Shown: positions 17,381 to 25,441 of the stretch, piece after piece
Numbering within the stretch: position 1 is the first letter of the stretch
How the letters are laid out: every line of letters starts with the position of its first letter
Assembly: GCA_020161135.1 (NCBI GenBank)
Contig: JAIUOB010000002.1
Coordinates: forward strand, 186,001-250,000
Reading direction: 5' to 3'
DNA from: Gemmatimonadota bacterium
GTDB lineage: Bacteria; Gemmatimonadota; Gemmatimonadetes; Gemmatimonadales; Gemmatimonadaceae
Length of the DNA: 64,000 nt
Made by a program: the position numbers and the translations under genes
The notes under the pieces: generated by a model
What the model was told of the DNA's origin: nothing
Database searches by the model: none
What the model saw: only the letters and a program-made list of their open reading frames with translations

Positions 17381-18577
17381 TCACACCTTGAGGACGAAGC
17401 CGCGCGCCCGTGCCGCCCGCAGGATGACCCACCACAGGAGGACGAAGCTCACGGCATACGCGAACGAGGCCTCCCGCGGCGGAAGCCAGCTGGCGTACCA
17501 CGTCTTGAACACGAACGCCTGCGCGGAGATCCGTGTCCCAGGCGCCGTTTCCCACGTCCACAGCGACGCGATGCACCGCGCCATCAGCCCCGACCCGAGG
17601 AACGCGAGCATCGGGTTCATGCCGTAATCGACGAACGGCGTGGTCCATCGTTGCACACCCATCACATCGATGACCCACATGCAGGTGGCCAGCGACACCG
17701 CCGCCATCCCCGCCGTGAACACGACGTAGCTGCTCGTCCAGAGGCTCTTGTTGATGGGAAACACCCAGTGCCACATGAGCCCCAGCATCATCGCGATCGC
17801 CCCCGCCGCGAACAGCGCGGCCAGGCGATCGGTGAGGGCGCGGTCTTGCCGGGCGATCCACCGCCCCGCGAAGGTGCCCAGCATCATCGTGCCGATCGCC
17901 GGCATCGTCGTGAGCAGCCCCTCCGGGTCCCACGTCTTCGACCCGCTCCAGAGGTGGTTGGTCCCCAGGATCGTCCGGTCGAGCCACGCCGACAGCAGTT
18001 GGTCCGGCTTGTCGAGCACGAACCGTCCCGGCACGCCCGTGTCGGGCACGGGGACCAGCGTCTGCAGCGCCCAGTAGCCGAACAGCAGCACCGCCACGAT
18101 GACCGCCTGCTGCTTCGCCGACGTGCGCCAGGTCAGCAGCGCGCCGCACAGGTACGCAATGCCGATGCGCTGCAGCACCCCCAGCACACGCCAGTGCTCG
18201 AGGCGATCGACGATGCGCTCGCCGAACGACGCCCCCGGCAGGTTGGGCGGCCACGTGAAGAACGGAAAGCCGCTCAGCAGGAAGCCGAACAGGAAGATGA
18301 GCGCGCCGCGCTTGACGATCTGGCGCAGGATCGCCGCCTCGTCAGCCCCGCGCGCGCGCCGCGTCTGCAGCGACAGCTCCGTCGTGATGCCGACGATGAA
18401 CAGGAAGAACGGGAAGATGAGATCGGTCGGCGTCCACCCATGCCACGCCGCATGCGCCAGCGGCGGATAGATGGCCGACCACGTCCCGGGATTGTTCACG
18501 AGCAGCATGCCCGCCACGGTCATGCCACGAAACACATCGAGCGCCAGCAGCCGCTCGGGACGCGTCGCCGCAGCCAT
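17381..18577 (-). CDS. Membrane acyltransferase of the heparan-alpha-glucosaminide N-acetyltransferase (HGSNAT/NagX) type
   Basis: 398 residues and about ten to eleven membrane helices. The start (RPERLLALDVFRGMTVAGML) and the segment HAAWHGWTPTDLIFPFFLFI are the signatures of the DUF5009/DUF1624 family that includes human HGSNAT, which moves acetyl groups from cytoplasmic acetyl-CoA across the membrane to amino sugars. The His in HAAWHGW is in the position of the proposed acetyl acceptor. Its ATG overlaps the stop of the upstream lipoprotein gene by one base (TGATG), and it is 6 bases from dacB, so the three genes form a translationally coupled operon. Placement next to a peptidoglycan carboxypeptidase suggests work on cell-wall amino sugars (inference); the true acceptor is unknown. 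Confidence 0.88.
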   Translation of the reverse strand: MAAATRPERLLALDVFRGMTVAGMLLVNNPGTWSAIYPPLAHAAWHGWTPTDLIFPFFLFIVGITTELSLQTRRARGADEAAILRQIVKRGALIFLFGFLLSGFPFFTWPPNLPGASFGERIVDRLEHWRVLGVLQRIGIAYLCGALLTWRTSAKQQAVIVAVLLFGYWALQTLVPVPDTGVPGRFVLDKPDQLLSAWLDRTILGTNHLWSGSKTWDPEGLLTTMPAIGTMMLGTFAGRWIARQDRALTDRLAALFAAGAIAMMLGLMWHWVFPINKSLWTSSYVVFTAGMAAVSLATCMWVIDVMGVQRWTTPFVDYGMNPMLAFLGSGLMARCIASLWTWETAPGTRISAQAFVFKTWYASWLPPREASFAYAVSFVLLWWVILRAARARGFVLKV

Positions 18578-19095
18578 CAGGGGGCCGCGACCCGCCAATG
18601 CGCATCCGTGCAGCGCACCGTGATGGCGCGGTCGGGCGCGAGCTTCCCCTCGTGCTCGCCTCCCACGTAGTGCCCACCCAGGGTCACCGTCACCGCCGCC
18701 CCACCGGGCTGCTCCTGCTGTCCGCGCCACACCACGAGCAGCGTCGTGTACGGCCCCGCCTGCTCCAGCTTGTCCCGCACCTGCTGTTGTCCCTTCGCCT
18801 CGACGCTCCAGAAGTACGTCGGGCCCTTGTCCTGCAACACTCGGAATCCATCGCTGGGCAGGGCCGAATCGGTGCCGGCGGCGCTCAGGAAGCGCTGCGG
18901 CAGCGGTGAGGCCTTGGTGATGTAGTCCAGCACAGCCGCCGCGACCGCGCTCGTGTCGGCCGTCGCGCACGGCGGGGCCTCGGCCTCCTGCTTCTTGGAG
19001 CCGGCGTCACCACCGCACGCCGACAGTGCCACGACAGCGGCCAGGGAGACGACGCCTATGACCGGCGCGGGACGGACGGCAGGGGGACGATGCAT
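18577..19095 (-). CDS. Small lipoprotein of unknown function, first gene of the acyltransferase-dacB operon
   Basis: 172 residues. Lipobox LSAC with the lipidated Cys27, followed by GGDAGSKKQEAEAPP linker. The remaining 130 residues are mixed alpha/beta (DTSAVAAAVLDYITKASPLP; VTVTLGGHYVGGEHEG; ITVRCTDAHWRVAAP); two Cys (mature Cys about 39 and near the end) might bond. I do not recognise the family. Start at 19095 chosen because it places a standard signal peptide at the N-terminus; the open frame upstream has no signal. Stop overlaps the next start. Likely an envelope protein linked to cell-wall work because of its operon partners. Confidence 0.7.
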   Translation of the reverse strand: MHRPPAVRPAPVIGVVSLAAVVALSACGGDAGSKKQEAEAPPCATADTSAVAAAVLDYITKASPLPQRFLSAAGTDSALPSDGFRVLQDKGPTYFWSVEAKGQQQVRDKLEQAGPYTTLLVVWRGQQEQPGGAAVTVTLGGHYVGGEHEGKLAPDRAITVRCTDAHWRVAAP

Positions 19096-19319
19096 GGCGG
19101 GGTGGGCAATTCCGTGGTACTGTCGCACAACGGGCCCGGGTGGCTCGGGCCGGTCGAGGGGAACGCCCCGCAGGCTGGGGCGTATGCCCTCCAGAGTGAC
19201 AGCGTCGCCGAGGTTTGTCGAGGGGCAGGCCTCGCACACCGTCGATCGCCAGTTCGTGCGGTGCCACGTGGCGCCGCACCCGCTGACGCAGCGCCGAAAG
19301 GCGCAGGAGGAGACAGCGC
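19096..19319. other. Divergent intergenic region
   Basis: Holds the start regions of the minus-strand lipoprotein operon and the plus-strand membrane protein. An aggagg-like ribosome site (about 19305-19312) precedes the ATG at 19320. No gene, repeat or clear hairpin seen; promoters are presumed but I cannot point to hexamers with confidence. Confidence 0.4.
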
Positions 19320-19814
19320 ATGAGCACCAGCAGCGACGTCACCCGCGAAGGCATCTCGGTCGGACTCATCGGCGCGCTCGCCATTGCCGTGTGGTTCGGC
19401 ATTGTCGACGCCATTCAGGGACGCGTCTTCGCCACGCCCATCATGCTCGGCAATGCCCTGGGCACGCTCTTCCTCGAGGGCGAAGGCTTCGCGAGTCCCG
19501 CCGCCGCATTCCTGCTCTACACGGTCTGTCACTTCGCCATCTTCGCCGTCATCGGCCTCGTGTTCGCGTGGGTCGTCGACAAGGCAGAGCGCGTGCCGTC
19601 GGCGTTCATCGGCTTCGCGGGATTGTTCATCGCGTTCGAGGTGGGGTGGGTGGGCTGGACCACCGTGCTCGCCGAAGGCTTCGGTGAACTCACATGGGCG
19701 CAGGTGTTCGTCGCCAACATCATCGGTGCGGCGGCGATGGGCCTCTACATGTGGCGCCAGCATCCGGCGCTCCCTGCACGCGTGAACGCGGTGCTCGCAG
19801 GCGCACCGGAGTAA
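19320..19814 (+). CDS. Four-helix membrane protein, uncharacterised
   Basis: 164 residues with about four predicted membrane helices: 12-30 (VGLIGALAIAVWFGIVDAI), 61-90 (AAFLLYTVCHFAIFAVIGLVFAWVV), 95-118 (AFIGFAGLFIAFEVGWVGWT), and 130-148 (VFVANIIGAAAMGLYM). No signal peptide beyond the first helix and no catalytic motif. The ribosome site is good (AGGAGGAG, 7 bases before ATG), so translation is likely efficient. It is single, divergent from the dacB operon and convergent with ctaG. The family occurs next to respiratory genes in related genomes in my recollection, but that is not shown here. Function unknown. Confidence 0.75.
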   Translation: MSTSSDVTREGISVGLIGALAIAVWFGIVDAIQGRVFATPIMLGNALGTLFLEGEGFASPAAAFLLYTVCHFAIFAVIGLVFAWVVDKAERVPSAFIGFAGLFIAFEVGWVGWTTVLAEGFGELTWAQVFVANIIGAAAMGLYMWRQHPALPARVNAVLAGAPE

Positions 19815-19904
19815 GCGCGCTGGAGTCAGCGCGCTGGAGTCTGCGCGTCGCGCGCTCAAGTCGGCGCGTCGCGCGCTGGGCGTGGGCGCGACGCCGGGTG
19901 TGGC
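19815..19904. repeat. Degenerate direct repeats in a convergent gap
   Basis: Between the stop codons of two converging genes the DNA contains about five copies of a short unit gcgcgctggagtc / gcgcgctcaagtc / gcgcgtc in tandem (19815-19880). No open frame uses it. It may be a bidirectional terminator or repeat remnant. Confidence 0.5.
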
Positions 19905-20774
19905 TCAGGACGCCGACGTTGACGCGGACGGCGTCCACCCCACCTGCGCGCTCGCCTGATCGTCTTCGCCACGCTGCGACCACTTGAAGAAGACGACCGT
20001 CATCACGGCGTAGAAGAACACGCCGCCCGGGATCCACATGATGAGCCCCCCGTACTGCTGGTCCTGCATCGGTGAGATGCCCAGGATGCGGGGGGCCGTC
20101 GCGTAGGCGGGATACAGCAGCGTATCGGCCATCGCCACGTAGATCGAGATGACCGACATGGGAATGACCATGAGGAAGCAGTACAGCATCTGCGCCGGAT
20201 ACGACGCACGCGGCAGCTCCGGCAGCGGCGAGAGCAGCGGCCACCACATGAGCACCGACGCGGCGATGAACATCAGGTGCTGCAGGATGTGCACCGGGTG
20301 GACCGCCAGCGCGAGGTTGTAGAGCGGCGGCAGGTGCCAGAACGCCAGCACGACATTGAAGATCGTGAAGCAGGCCGCCGTGGTCGTCACGCGGCGTGCC
20401 ACCGCCCCGATCCACGGGGCGCGGCGCGACGTCAGCAGCGGCCGCAGCATCCACCCCGGCGTGCCCACGATCATCAGCGGCGGCACCACGAGGGTGAGCA
20501 CGAGGTGCTGCACCATGTGCGCGCTGAACAGGTAGAAGTCGCTCAGGTCGTGCAGGGGCCCGTTGAGCGTCAGGAAGAGCAGCGCGAGCGCGGTGAAGAA
20601 CGCCATGCGCTGGGGCGGCGTCGGCCCCACGTCGGCGGCGGTGGCCTGCCGGGCGCGCCAGGCGTACACGATCGCGAAGGTCGCGATGCCGATGGCCGTG
20701 CTCGGATGCACGGAGAACCGGCTGGCGGCCAGGTCGGCCACCGGATGCAGCAGGGCGAGGACGGGCAGCGACAT
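19905..20774 (-). CDS. ctaG: Cytochrome c oxidase assembly factor CtaG (caa3 type)
   Basis: 289 residues with about seven membrane helices. The family (caa3_CtaG) helps insert copper (CuB) or fold subunit I of caa3 oxidases. Conserved features: GPLHDLSDFYLFSAHMVQHL, VPPLMIVGTPGWMLRPLL, and the C-terminal GGVFFYAVMTVVFFKWS. Several His (HDLSD, HMVQHL, HILQHLM) are candidate metal ligands. It lies directly behind the cox genes on the same strand, but a strong hairpin (20787-20820) ends 12 bases before its ATG, so most transcription from the cox genes may stop there. This is a different family from the Cox11-type CtaG. Confidence 0.9.
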   Translation of the reverse strand: MSLPVLALLHPVADLAASRFSVHPSTAIGIATFAIVYAWRARQATAADVGPTPPQRMAFFTALALLFLTLNGPLHDLSDFYLFSAHMVQHLVLTLVVPPLMIVGTPGWMLRPLLTSRRAPWIGAVARRVTTTAACFTIFNVVLAFWHLPPLYNLALAVHPVHILQHLMFIAASVLMWWPLLSPLPELPRASYPAQMLYCFLMVIPMSVISIYVAMADTLLYPAYATAPRILGISPMQDQQYGGLIMWIPGGVFFYAVMTVVFFKWSQRGEDDQASAQVGWTPSASTSAS

Positions 20775-20786
20775 GCCGGAAAGCTA

Positions 20787-20820
20787 AGGGGGTGCCGCAC
20801 CGGATGGTGCCGCACCCCCT
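20787..20820 (-). terminator. Hairpin terminator after coxD, just before ctaG
   Basis: Stem of 15 pairs with one C-C mismatch: agggggtgccgcacc, 4-base loop, ggtgccgcaccccct. On the minus strand it is followed by TTAGCTTTCC, moderately T-rich. It lies between coxD (upstream) and ctaG, whose start codon is only 12 bases away. Confidence 0.7.
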
Positions 20821-20860
20821 GCCCGTCTCCCTGCGTGGCGGGCGCGTGGCCCGCCGTCGG

Positions 20861-21208
20861 TCACGAAATGCTGCCCAACCGGAGGACCAGCTTGGAGAAG
20901 AGGAACAGCAGGCCGATGAGGGTGAGCGCCGCCACCATCAGCGGCCCCGAGAAGAGCGCCCGGAACAGCTTGTGGTCGTACTTGAGGTGCATGTAGTACG
21001 CGACGACGATGTAGAACTTCACCGCCGACATGGCCAGCAGGGCGGGCACGAAGATCGGGCTCGCCACCAGGGCCGGGATGTAGTATGCCGCCACCTCGAC
21101 GACCGTGATGATCGTGAGGACCAGCGCGACCTTCCAGTAGGTCGAGAAGCCCGGGTGGTGCTCCTCGTGGGCGCCCGCGTGCGCCGCGGCGTGTGCGTGG
21201 TCTGCCAT
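20861..21208 (-). CDS. coxD: Cytochrome c oxidase subunit IV (caa3 type)
   Basis: 115 residues. A His/Ala-rich cytoplasmic start (HAHAAAHAGAHEEHH) is followed by three helices, with the family core MSAVKFYIVVAYYMHLKYD and SKLVLRLG. Prokaryotic cytochrome c oxidase subunit IV (COX4_pro type) is a small structural part of caa3/caa-type oxidases. It starts 7 bases after the coxC stop, last in the coxBACD order, and its end precedes the hairpin at 20787-20820. Confidence 0.9.
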   Translation of the reverse strand: MADHAHAAAHAGAHEEHHPGFSTYWKVALVLTIITVVEVAAYYIPALVASPIFVPALLAMSAVKFYIVVAYYMHLKYDHKLFRALFSGPLMVAALTLIGLLFLFSKLVLRLGSIS

Positions 21209-21215
21209 CAGCGCC

Positions 21216-21908
21216 TCACTGAATCAGGTAGACGAGCGTGAAGATCGCGATCCACACCACGTCGACGAAGTGCCAGTACAGCGCGGCGATGTCGACGAGG
21301 AGCGCATCGGAGGGCTTGAGCCCCCGCTTGTAGTCGATGGCCAGCAGCGTGAGCAGCCAGATCACGCCGGCCGTCACGTGCGCGCCGTGGAAGCCCGTGA
21401 GCGTGAAGAAGCTCGAGCCGAACAGGTTCGTGCGGATCGTGAGCCCCTCGTGCACGAACGAGGTGAACTCGTACGCCTGGAAGCCCAGGAAGCCGATGCC
21501 GAGGAGCGCCGTGGCCCACAGCCACACCTTCGACGAGTCGCGGATCTTCTCCCAAGTGCCGTGCTTCGGCTTGTCGGCGTTCTGCACCGCCGCGAGCGCC
21601 ATCACCATGGCGAACGACGACATGAGCAGGACGAACGTCGAGGCCGACGTGACGGGGATGTTCAGGATCGCGTTGAACTTCTCGCCGGTCGACGGATTGG
21701 TCCACGCCTCATGCGGATAGGGCCCGACGATGCTGCGGCCCTTGTAGATGAGGTACGTCGAGATCAGCGACGCGAACAGCATGCACTCGGACCCGATGAA
21801 GGTCCAGATCGCGATCTTGCGGTTGTCGAGCCCGAGCGACGTGTAGTGATGGCCGCCGCCGTGGGCGTGGCCGTCGCCGTGCGCGGCAGGTACGGTGGTC
21901 GCGGTCAT
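21216..21908 (-). CDS. coxC: Cytochrome c oxidase subunit III
   Basis: 230 residues, about five to six helices. A His-rich start (HGDGHAHGGGHHYTSLGLDN) precedes FIGSECMLFASLISTYLIYKG, the well-known subunit III motif with the buried Glu, and FFTLTGFHGAHVTAGVIWLL, also characteristic. Ends ALYWHFVDVVWIAIFTLVYL, the usual closing motif. Subunit III stabilises the proton-pumping oxidase. It starts 1 base after the coxA stop, so it is co-translated with coxA. Confidence 0.95.
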   Translation of the reverse strand: MTATTVPAAHGDGHAHGGGHHYTSLGLDNRKIAIWTFIGSECMLFASLISTYLIYKGRSIVGPYPHEAWTNPSTGEKFNAILNIPVTSASTFVLLMSSFAMVMALAAVQNADKPKHGTWEKIRDSSKVWLWATALLGIGFLGFQAYEFTSFVHEGLTIRTNLFGSSFFTLTGFHGAHVTAGVIWLLTLLAIDYKRGLKPSDALLVDIAALYWHFVDVVWIAIFTLVYLIQ

Positions 21909-21909
21909 C

Positions 21910-23790
21910 TCAGTGATGGTCCTCGAGCGGCGTGAGCAGCCAGTTGTAGAGCGAGCCGACCCAGAGGACGGTGCCGCCGAGCATGATGGCGACGCCGGTG
22001 GTCGTGCTCTTCTCCAGGAAGAGCAGGCCGCAGAACATGACCACGATGCCCGTGGCGGTGATCAGCGGCTGGAGCGACGGGTTGGGCATGACGATGCCGA
22101 GTTCCTGCGAGGTGGGGATGCGGCGCCCCTGCTCCTCCGCAGCGGTCGTCTCGTGCACCAGCTCCGCCCCTTCCTTCATGTTCCACAGCGGATAGCGAGA
22201 CTTCACCTGCGGCAGCTCGGCGAAGTTGTAGTCGGGCGGCGGCGAGGGGATCGTCCACTCGAGCGTCGCGGCACCCCACGGGTTGCTCGACGCCGGCGCG
22301 CCATTGTTCCAGCTCCGGATGATGTTCCAGAGGCCGATCGCCGTGCCGATCATCAGGATGCCGGTACCCACCGTCGACATCATGTTGAACGTGTCGAAGC
22401 CCTGCCCCGCGTCGTACTGGTAGTAGCGGCGCGGCATGCCCAGGAGCCCGCTGAAGTGCATCGGGAAGAACGTGAGGTTCATGCCGATGAACGAGATCCA
22501 GAAGTGCCACTTGCCCATCGACTCGCTGAGGAAGCGGCCCGTGACCTTCGGGAAGTAGTAGTACGTGCCAGCCATCAGGCCGAACACCGAGCCACCGAAG
22601 AGCACGTAGTGGAAGTGCGCGACGATGAAGTACGTGTCCGTCTGCTGCAGGTCGGCCGGCGGCGAGCTGTGCATCACGCCCGAGATGCCGCCGATCGTGA
22701 ACATGCCCACCAGCGCGATCGCGAACAGCATCGCCGTCGTGAAGCGGATCTGGCCGCCCCACATCGTCGCCAGCCAGTTGAAGATCTTCACGCCCGTCGG
22801 AATCGCGATGAGCATCGTCGCGAGCGAGAACACCGAGTCGGCGATCGGGCCCATGCCCACCGAGAACATGTGGTGCGCCCACACGCCGAAGCCGAGGAAG
22901 CCGATCAGGATGCCCGAGTACACCATGACCGGGTAGCCGAACAGCGGCTTCCGCGAGAACGTCGGCAGCACCTCGGACACGAGGCCGAAGGCCGGCAGGA
23001 TCAGGATGTACACCTCGGGGTGGCCGAACACCCAGAACAGGTGCTGCCACAGCAGCGGGTCGGCGCCCTTCGCGATGGTGTAGAAGTTCGTGCCGAAGAA
23101 CCGGTCGAACTGCAGGAACACCAGCGCGATCGTGATGACCGGGAAGGCCAGCACCACCAGGAACTGCACCACGAACGACATCCACGTGAAGATCGGCATG
23201 CGCATGAGCGACATGCCGGGCGCCCGCATGTTGATGATCGTCGTGATGAAGTTGAAGCCGGCCGCGAGCGACGAGATGCCGAGGATCTGGAGACCCAGCA
23301 CCCAGAAATCCATGTTGATCTGCGGCGAGTACTGCTTCGTGCTCAGCGGCGCGTAGCCGAACCAGCCGCCATCGGGCGCCACCGAGAAGAAGATCGGCAC
23401 CGTGATGAAGATGCCGCCCAGCAGGTAGATCCAGTACGAGAACGCGTTCAGGCGCGGGAACGCGACGTCACGCGCCCCGATCTGCAACGGGATCAGGAAG
23501 TTGAAGAACGCCGCCGACAATGGCATGACGGCGAGGAAGATCATCGTCGTGCCGTGCATCGTGAACAACTGGTTGTACATGTCCGCCGACACGATCGTGC
23601 CGTTCGGCGTGGCCAGTTGGGCGCGGATGACGGCGGCCTCGAGGCCACCGACGACGAAGAAGAAGAGACCGGAGATGAGATAGAGCGCCCCGATGCGCTT
23701 GTGATCCACCGTCGTGAGCCACGACATGATCCCGGTGTTCGCGGGGGTCGCGGTCTTGGCGTAGGGGGGCGCGGCAGCGATGCTGGACAT
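21910..23790 (-). CDS. coxA: Cytochrome c oxidase subunit I (haem-copper, type A)
   Basis: 626 residues, about 13 helices; the catalytic subunit that reduces O2 and pumps protons. Haem and copper ligands are present: MHGTTMIF (low-spin haem His), WVFGHPEVYILILPAFG (CuB His, cross-linked Tyr and the D-channel Glu, which marks the A1 group), WAHHMFSVGM (the two other CuB His), and AHFHYVLFGG (haem a and a3 His). The K-channel Lys is consistent with type A. The C-terminal extension with two more helices is seen in caa3 subunit I. Second gene of coxBACD, 30 bases after coxB. Confidence 0.97.
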   Translation of the reverse strand: MSSIAAAPPYAKTATPANTGIMSWLTTVDHKRIGALYLISGLFFFVVGGLEAAVIRAQLATPNGTIVSADMYNQLFTMHGTTMIFLAVMPLSAAFFNFLIPLQIGARDVAFPRLNAFSYWIYLLGGIFITVPIFFSVAPDGGWFGYAPLSTKQYSPQINMDFWVLGLQILGISSLAAGFNFITTIINMRAPGMSLMRMPIFTWMSFVVQFLVVLAFPVITIALVFLQFDRFFGTNFYTIAKGADPLLWQHLFWVFGHPEVYILILPAFGLVSEVLPTFSRKPLFGYPVMVYSGILIGFLGFGVWAHHMFSVGMGPIADSVFSLATMLIAIPTGVKIFNWLATMWGGQIRFTTAMLFAIALVGMFTIGGISGVMHSSPPADLQQTDTYFIVAHFHYVLFGGSVFGLMAGTYYYFPKVTGRFLSESMGKWHFWISFIGMNLTFFPMHFSGLLGMPRRYYQYDAGQGFDTFNMMSTVGTGILMIGTAIGLWNIIRSWNNGAPASSNPWGAATLEWTIPSPPPDYNFAELPQVKSRYPLWNMKEGAELVHETTAAEEQGRRIPTSQELGIVMPNPSLQPLITATGIVVMFCGLLFLEKSTTTGVAIMLGGTVLWVGSLYNWLLTPLEDHH

Positions 23791-23820
23791 CGTGTCGTGG
23801 TCGGCTGGAGGCGGGGTGCG

Positions 23821-25128
23821 TTACTTGAGGGCGCGCAGGTAGGCGACGATGTCGGCGATCTCGGCGTCCGACAGACCGCCCATCGTCACGACATTCTTGC
23901 GGACCGGATCCGTCAGCCCCTTGCCCATGGTCGGCATGATGCTGCCGGGCTTCATGTGCGGCGCGCTCTTGATCCAGTAGGCCAGGTGCTTCGCGTCGTT
24001 CGGATACAGGCCGGCGCCGATCGTGTGGCGCGACCCGATGTGCGTCAGGTTCGGGCCCACCGGGCCCATGCTCATCGGGTTGCCCGTGATCACGTGACAC
24101 CCGATGCACGTCGAGCGGCTGTACGTCTGCCGGCCGCGCTCCGCATCACCCTGCGCCAGCGTCGCCTCGTCGAACGTCAGCCCCGCCGGCAGCGGCGTCT
24201 TCGGAATGGTGTAGCCGAACTCCGCCGTCAGCTTCTCCGCCGGGAACACCCACACCGGCACCTGCGGCGGCGGCGCAGCGGCCGCCGCGGGCGCACCACC
24301 CTGCGTGTTCGCCGCGAGCACCACCGGGGCCCCACTCGCCGCGGCCGTCGCGGCCGCCGGCGCCGGAGTCGCCGCCGGCGGCGGACCCTGGAACAGCGCC
24401 GGCTGCTTCTGGTGCGCCAGCCACTGCTCGAACTCGGCCGGCGTCACCGTGAACGTGCGGAAGCGCATGTTCGCGTGCGACGCGCCGCAGAACTCGGCGC
24501 AGAAGCCGTTCCACGCCGACGACGGCAGGTCGGCGTTCGGCGTGAACCACAGGTAGTTCGTGCGGTTCGAGATCAGGTCGCGCTTGCCACCCATCTGGGG
24601 AATCCAGAAGGAGTGCAGCACGTCGATCGTCTTGAGCTGGAAGTTCACCGTCCGCCCCGTCGGCAGGTACAGCTCGTTGGCCGTCGTGATGCCGTACTGG
24701 GGGTACTTGAACTCCCACCACCACTGATGCCCGATCACCTCGACCTGCAGCGCATCCGGCGCCGCCTTGGCCTGCGTCTTGAAGATCGTGCGGACCGTCG
24801 GAATGGCGATGAAGATCAGGATGACGGCCGGAATCGCCGTCCACGTGATTTCGAGGGCCGTGTTCCCGTGCACCTGTTTCGGCGTCGCACCACCGGGACG
24901 CCGCCGGAAGCGGACGATCGTCCACACCAGCGCGACTTCGACGCCGATGAAGACGAGCGTGCCCCACATGAGCAGCTTGTCCCACAGGCTGTCGATGGCC
25001 TGGTTGTATTCGGTGTGGTGATTGAACGTCGAGTTCGGATAGCTCTCGCCGCAGGCGGCGAGCCCGAACACCAGTGCGCCCAGCAGCGCGGCGTGGGCCC
25101 ATCGCCGCGGGCGGAACGTGACTGCCAT
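23821..25128 (-). CDS. coxB: Cytochrome c oxidase subunit II with fused cytochrome c domain
   Basis: 435 residues. Lipoprotein signal with lipobox GLAAC (Cys26), two membrane helices (about 53-75 and 97-118), then the CuA cupredoxin domain: the His in VLHSFWIPQMGG, the CAEFCGASHANM cluster (two Cys, His, Met). A Pro/Ala-rich insert of about 60 residues (PPPAATPAPAAATAAA to PPPQVPVWV) separates it from a mono-haem cytochrome c domain with CIGCH and a distal Met (IMPTMGKG). This fusion defines caa3 oxidases, which accept electrons from c-type cytochromes outside the membrane. First gene of the operon; AGGAA lies 6-7 bases upstream of ATG 25128. Confidence 0.96.
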   Translation of the reverse strand: MAVTFRPRRWAHAALLGALVFGLAACGESYPNSTFNHHTEYNQAIDSLWDKLLMWGTLVFIGVEVALVWTIVRFRRRPGGATPKQVHGNTALEITWTAIPAVILIFIAIPTVRTIFKTQAKAAPDALQVEVIGHQWWWEFKYPQYGITTANELYLPTGRTVNFQLKTIDVLHSFWIPQMGGKRDLISNRTNYLWFTPNADLPSSAWNGFCAEFCGASHANMRFRTFTVTPAEFEQWLAHQKQPALFQGPPPAATPAPAAATAAASGAPVVLAANTQGGAPAAAAAPPPQVPVWVFPAEKLTAEFGYTIPKTPLPAGLTFDEATLAQGDAERGRQTYSRSTCIGCHVITGNPMSMGPVGPNLTHIGSRHTIGAGLYPNDAKHLAYWIKSAPHMKPGSIMPTMGKGLTDPVRKNVVTMGGLSDAEIADIVAYLRALK

Positions 25129-25441
25129 GCCGGTTCCTGAGTGAGTGGGAACCGCCGATCGGTGGCGGCCGCCGACGCCACCTCCAGTGTGGCGTGCACC
25201 TGCGGCGCCCCCGGTGACGACGGAGGGTGGTGGGACAGCAGTGCGAAGCTAATCCGCCGTTTCCGGCCACCGCAAGGAACTTTCCGGCACAGTTTGACCT
25301 TCACGGCATTCTCACGCGTCGAACTAACCAGCAAGCGAGAAGTACACTGGTTTTCGGGAGGAGTCCGAACCCGCACGCAACTGCCGAGGACGCACCGCGC
25401 ACCCGCCGTTTCCGACCGCCACGCCGGTTCGTCTGTTGTGC
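25129..25441. other. Divergent intergenic region between coxB and the substrate-binding protein
   Basis: About 310 bases. Local AT content is higher in 25255-25350 than elsewhere. A TTGACC (25294-25299) could be a -35 for the plus-strand gene, but no good -10 follows at 17 bases. No hairpin or repeat noticed. It must hold promoters for both coxBACD (minus) and the binding-protein/MCP pair (plus). Confidence 0.4.

Noticed and set aside
21895..25140. Plus-strand open frame of about 1,080 residues opposite coxA and coxB
   Set aside because: Composition is shadow-like and the cox genes are beyond doubt.
25294..25299. TTGACC as a -35 box for the binding-protein gene
   Set aside because: No acceptable -10 at the right distance.
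25436..25441. TTG start for the substrate-binding protein
   Set aside because: Adds only two residues; GTG at 25442 gives the same signal peptide and is a commoner start. Not firmly excluded.
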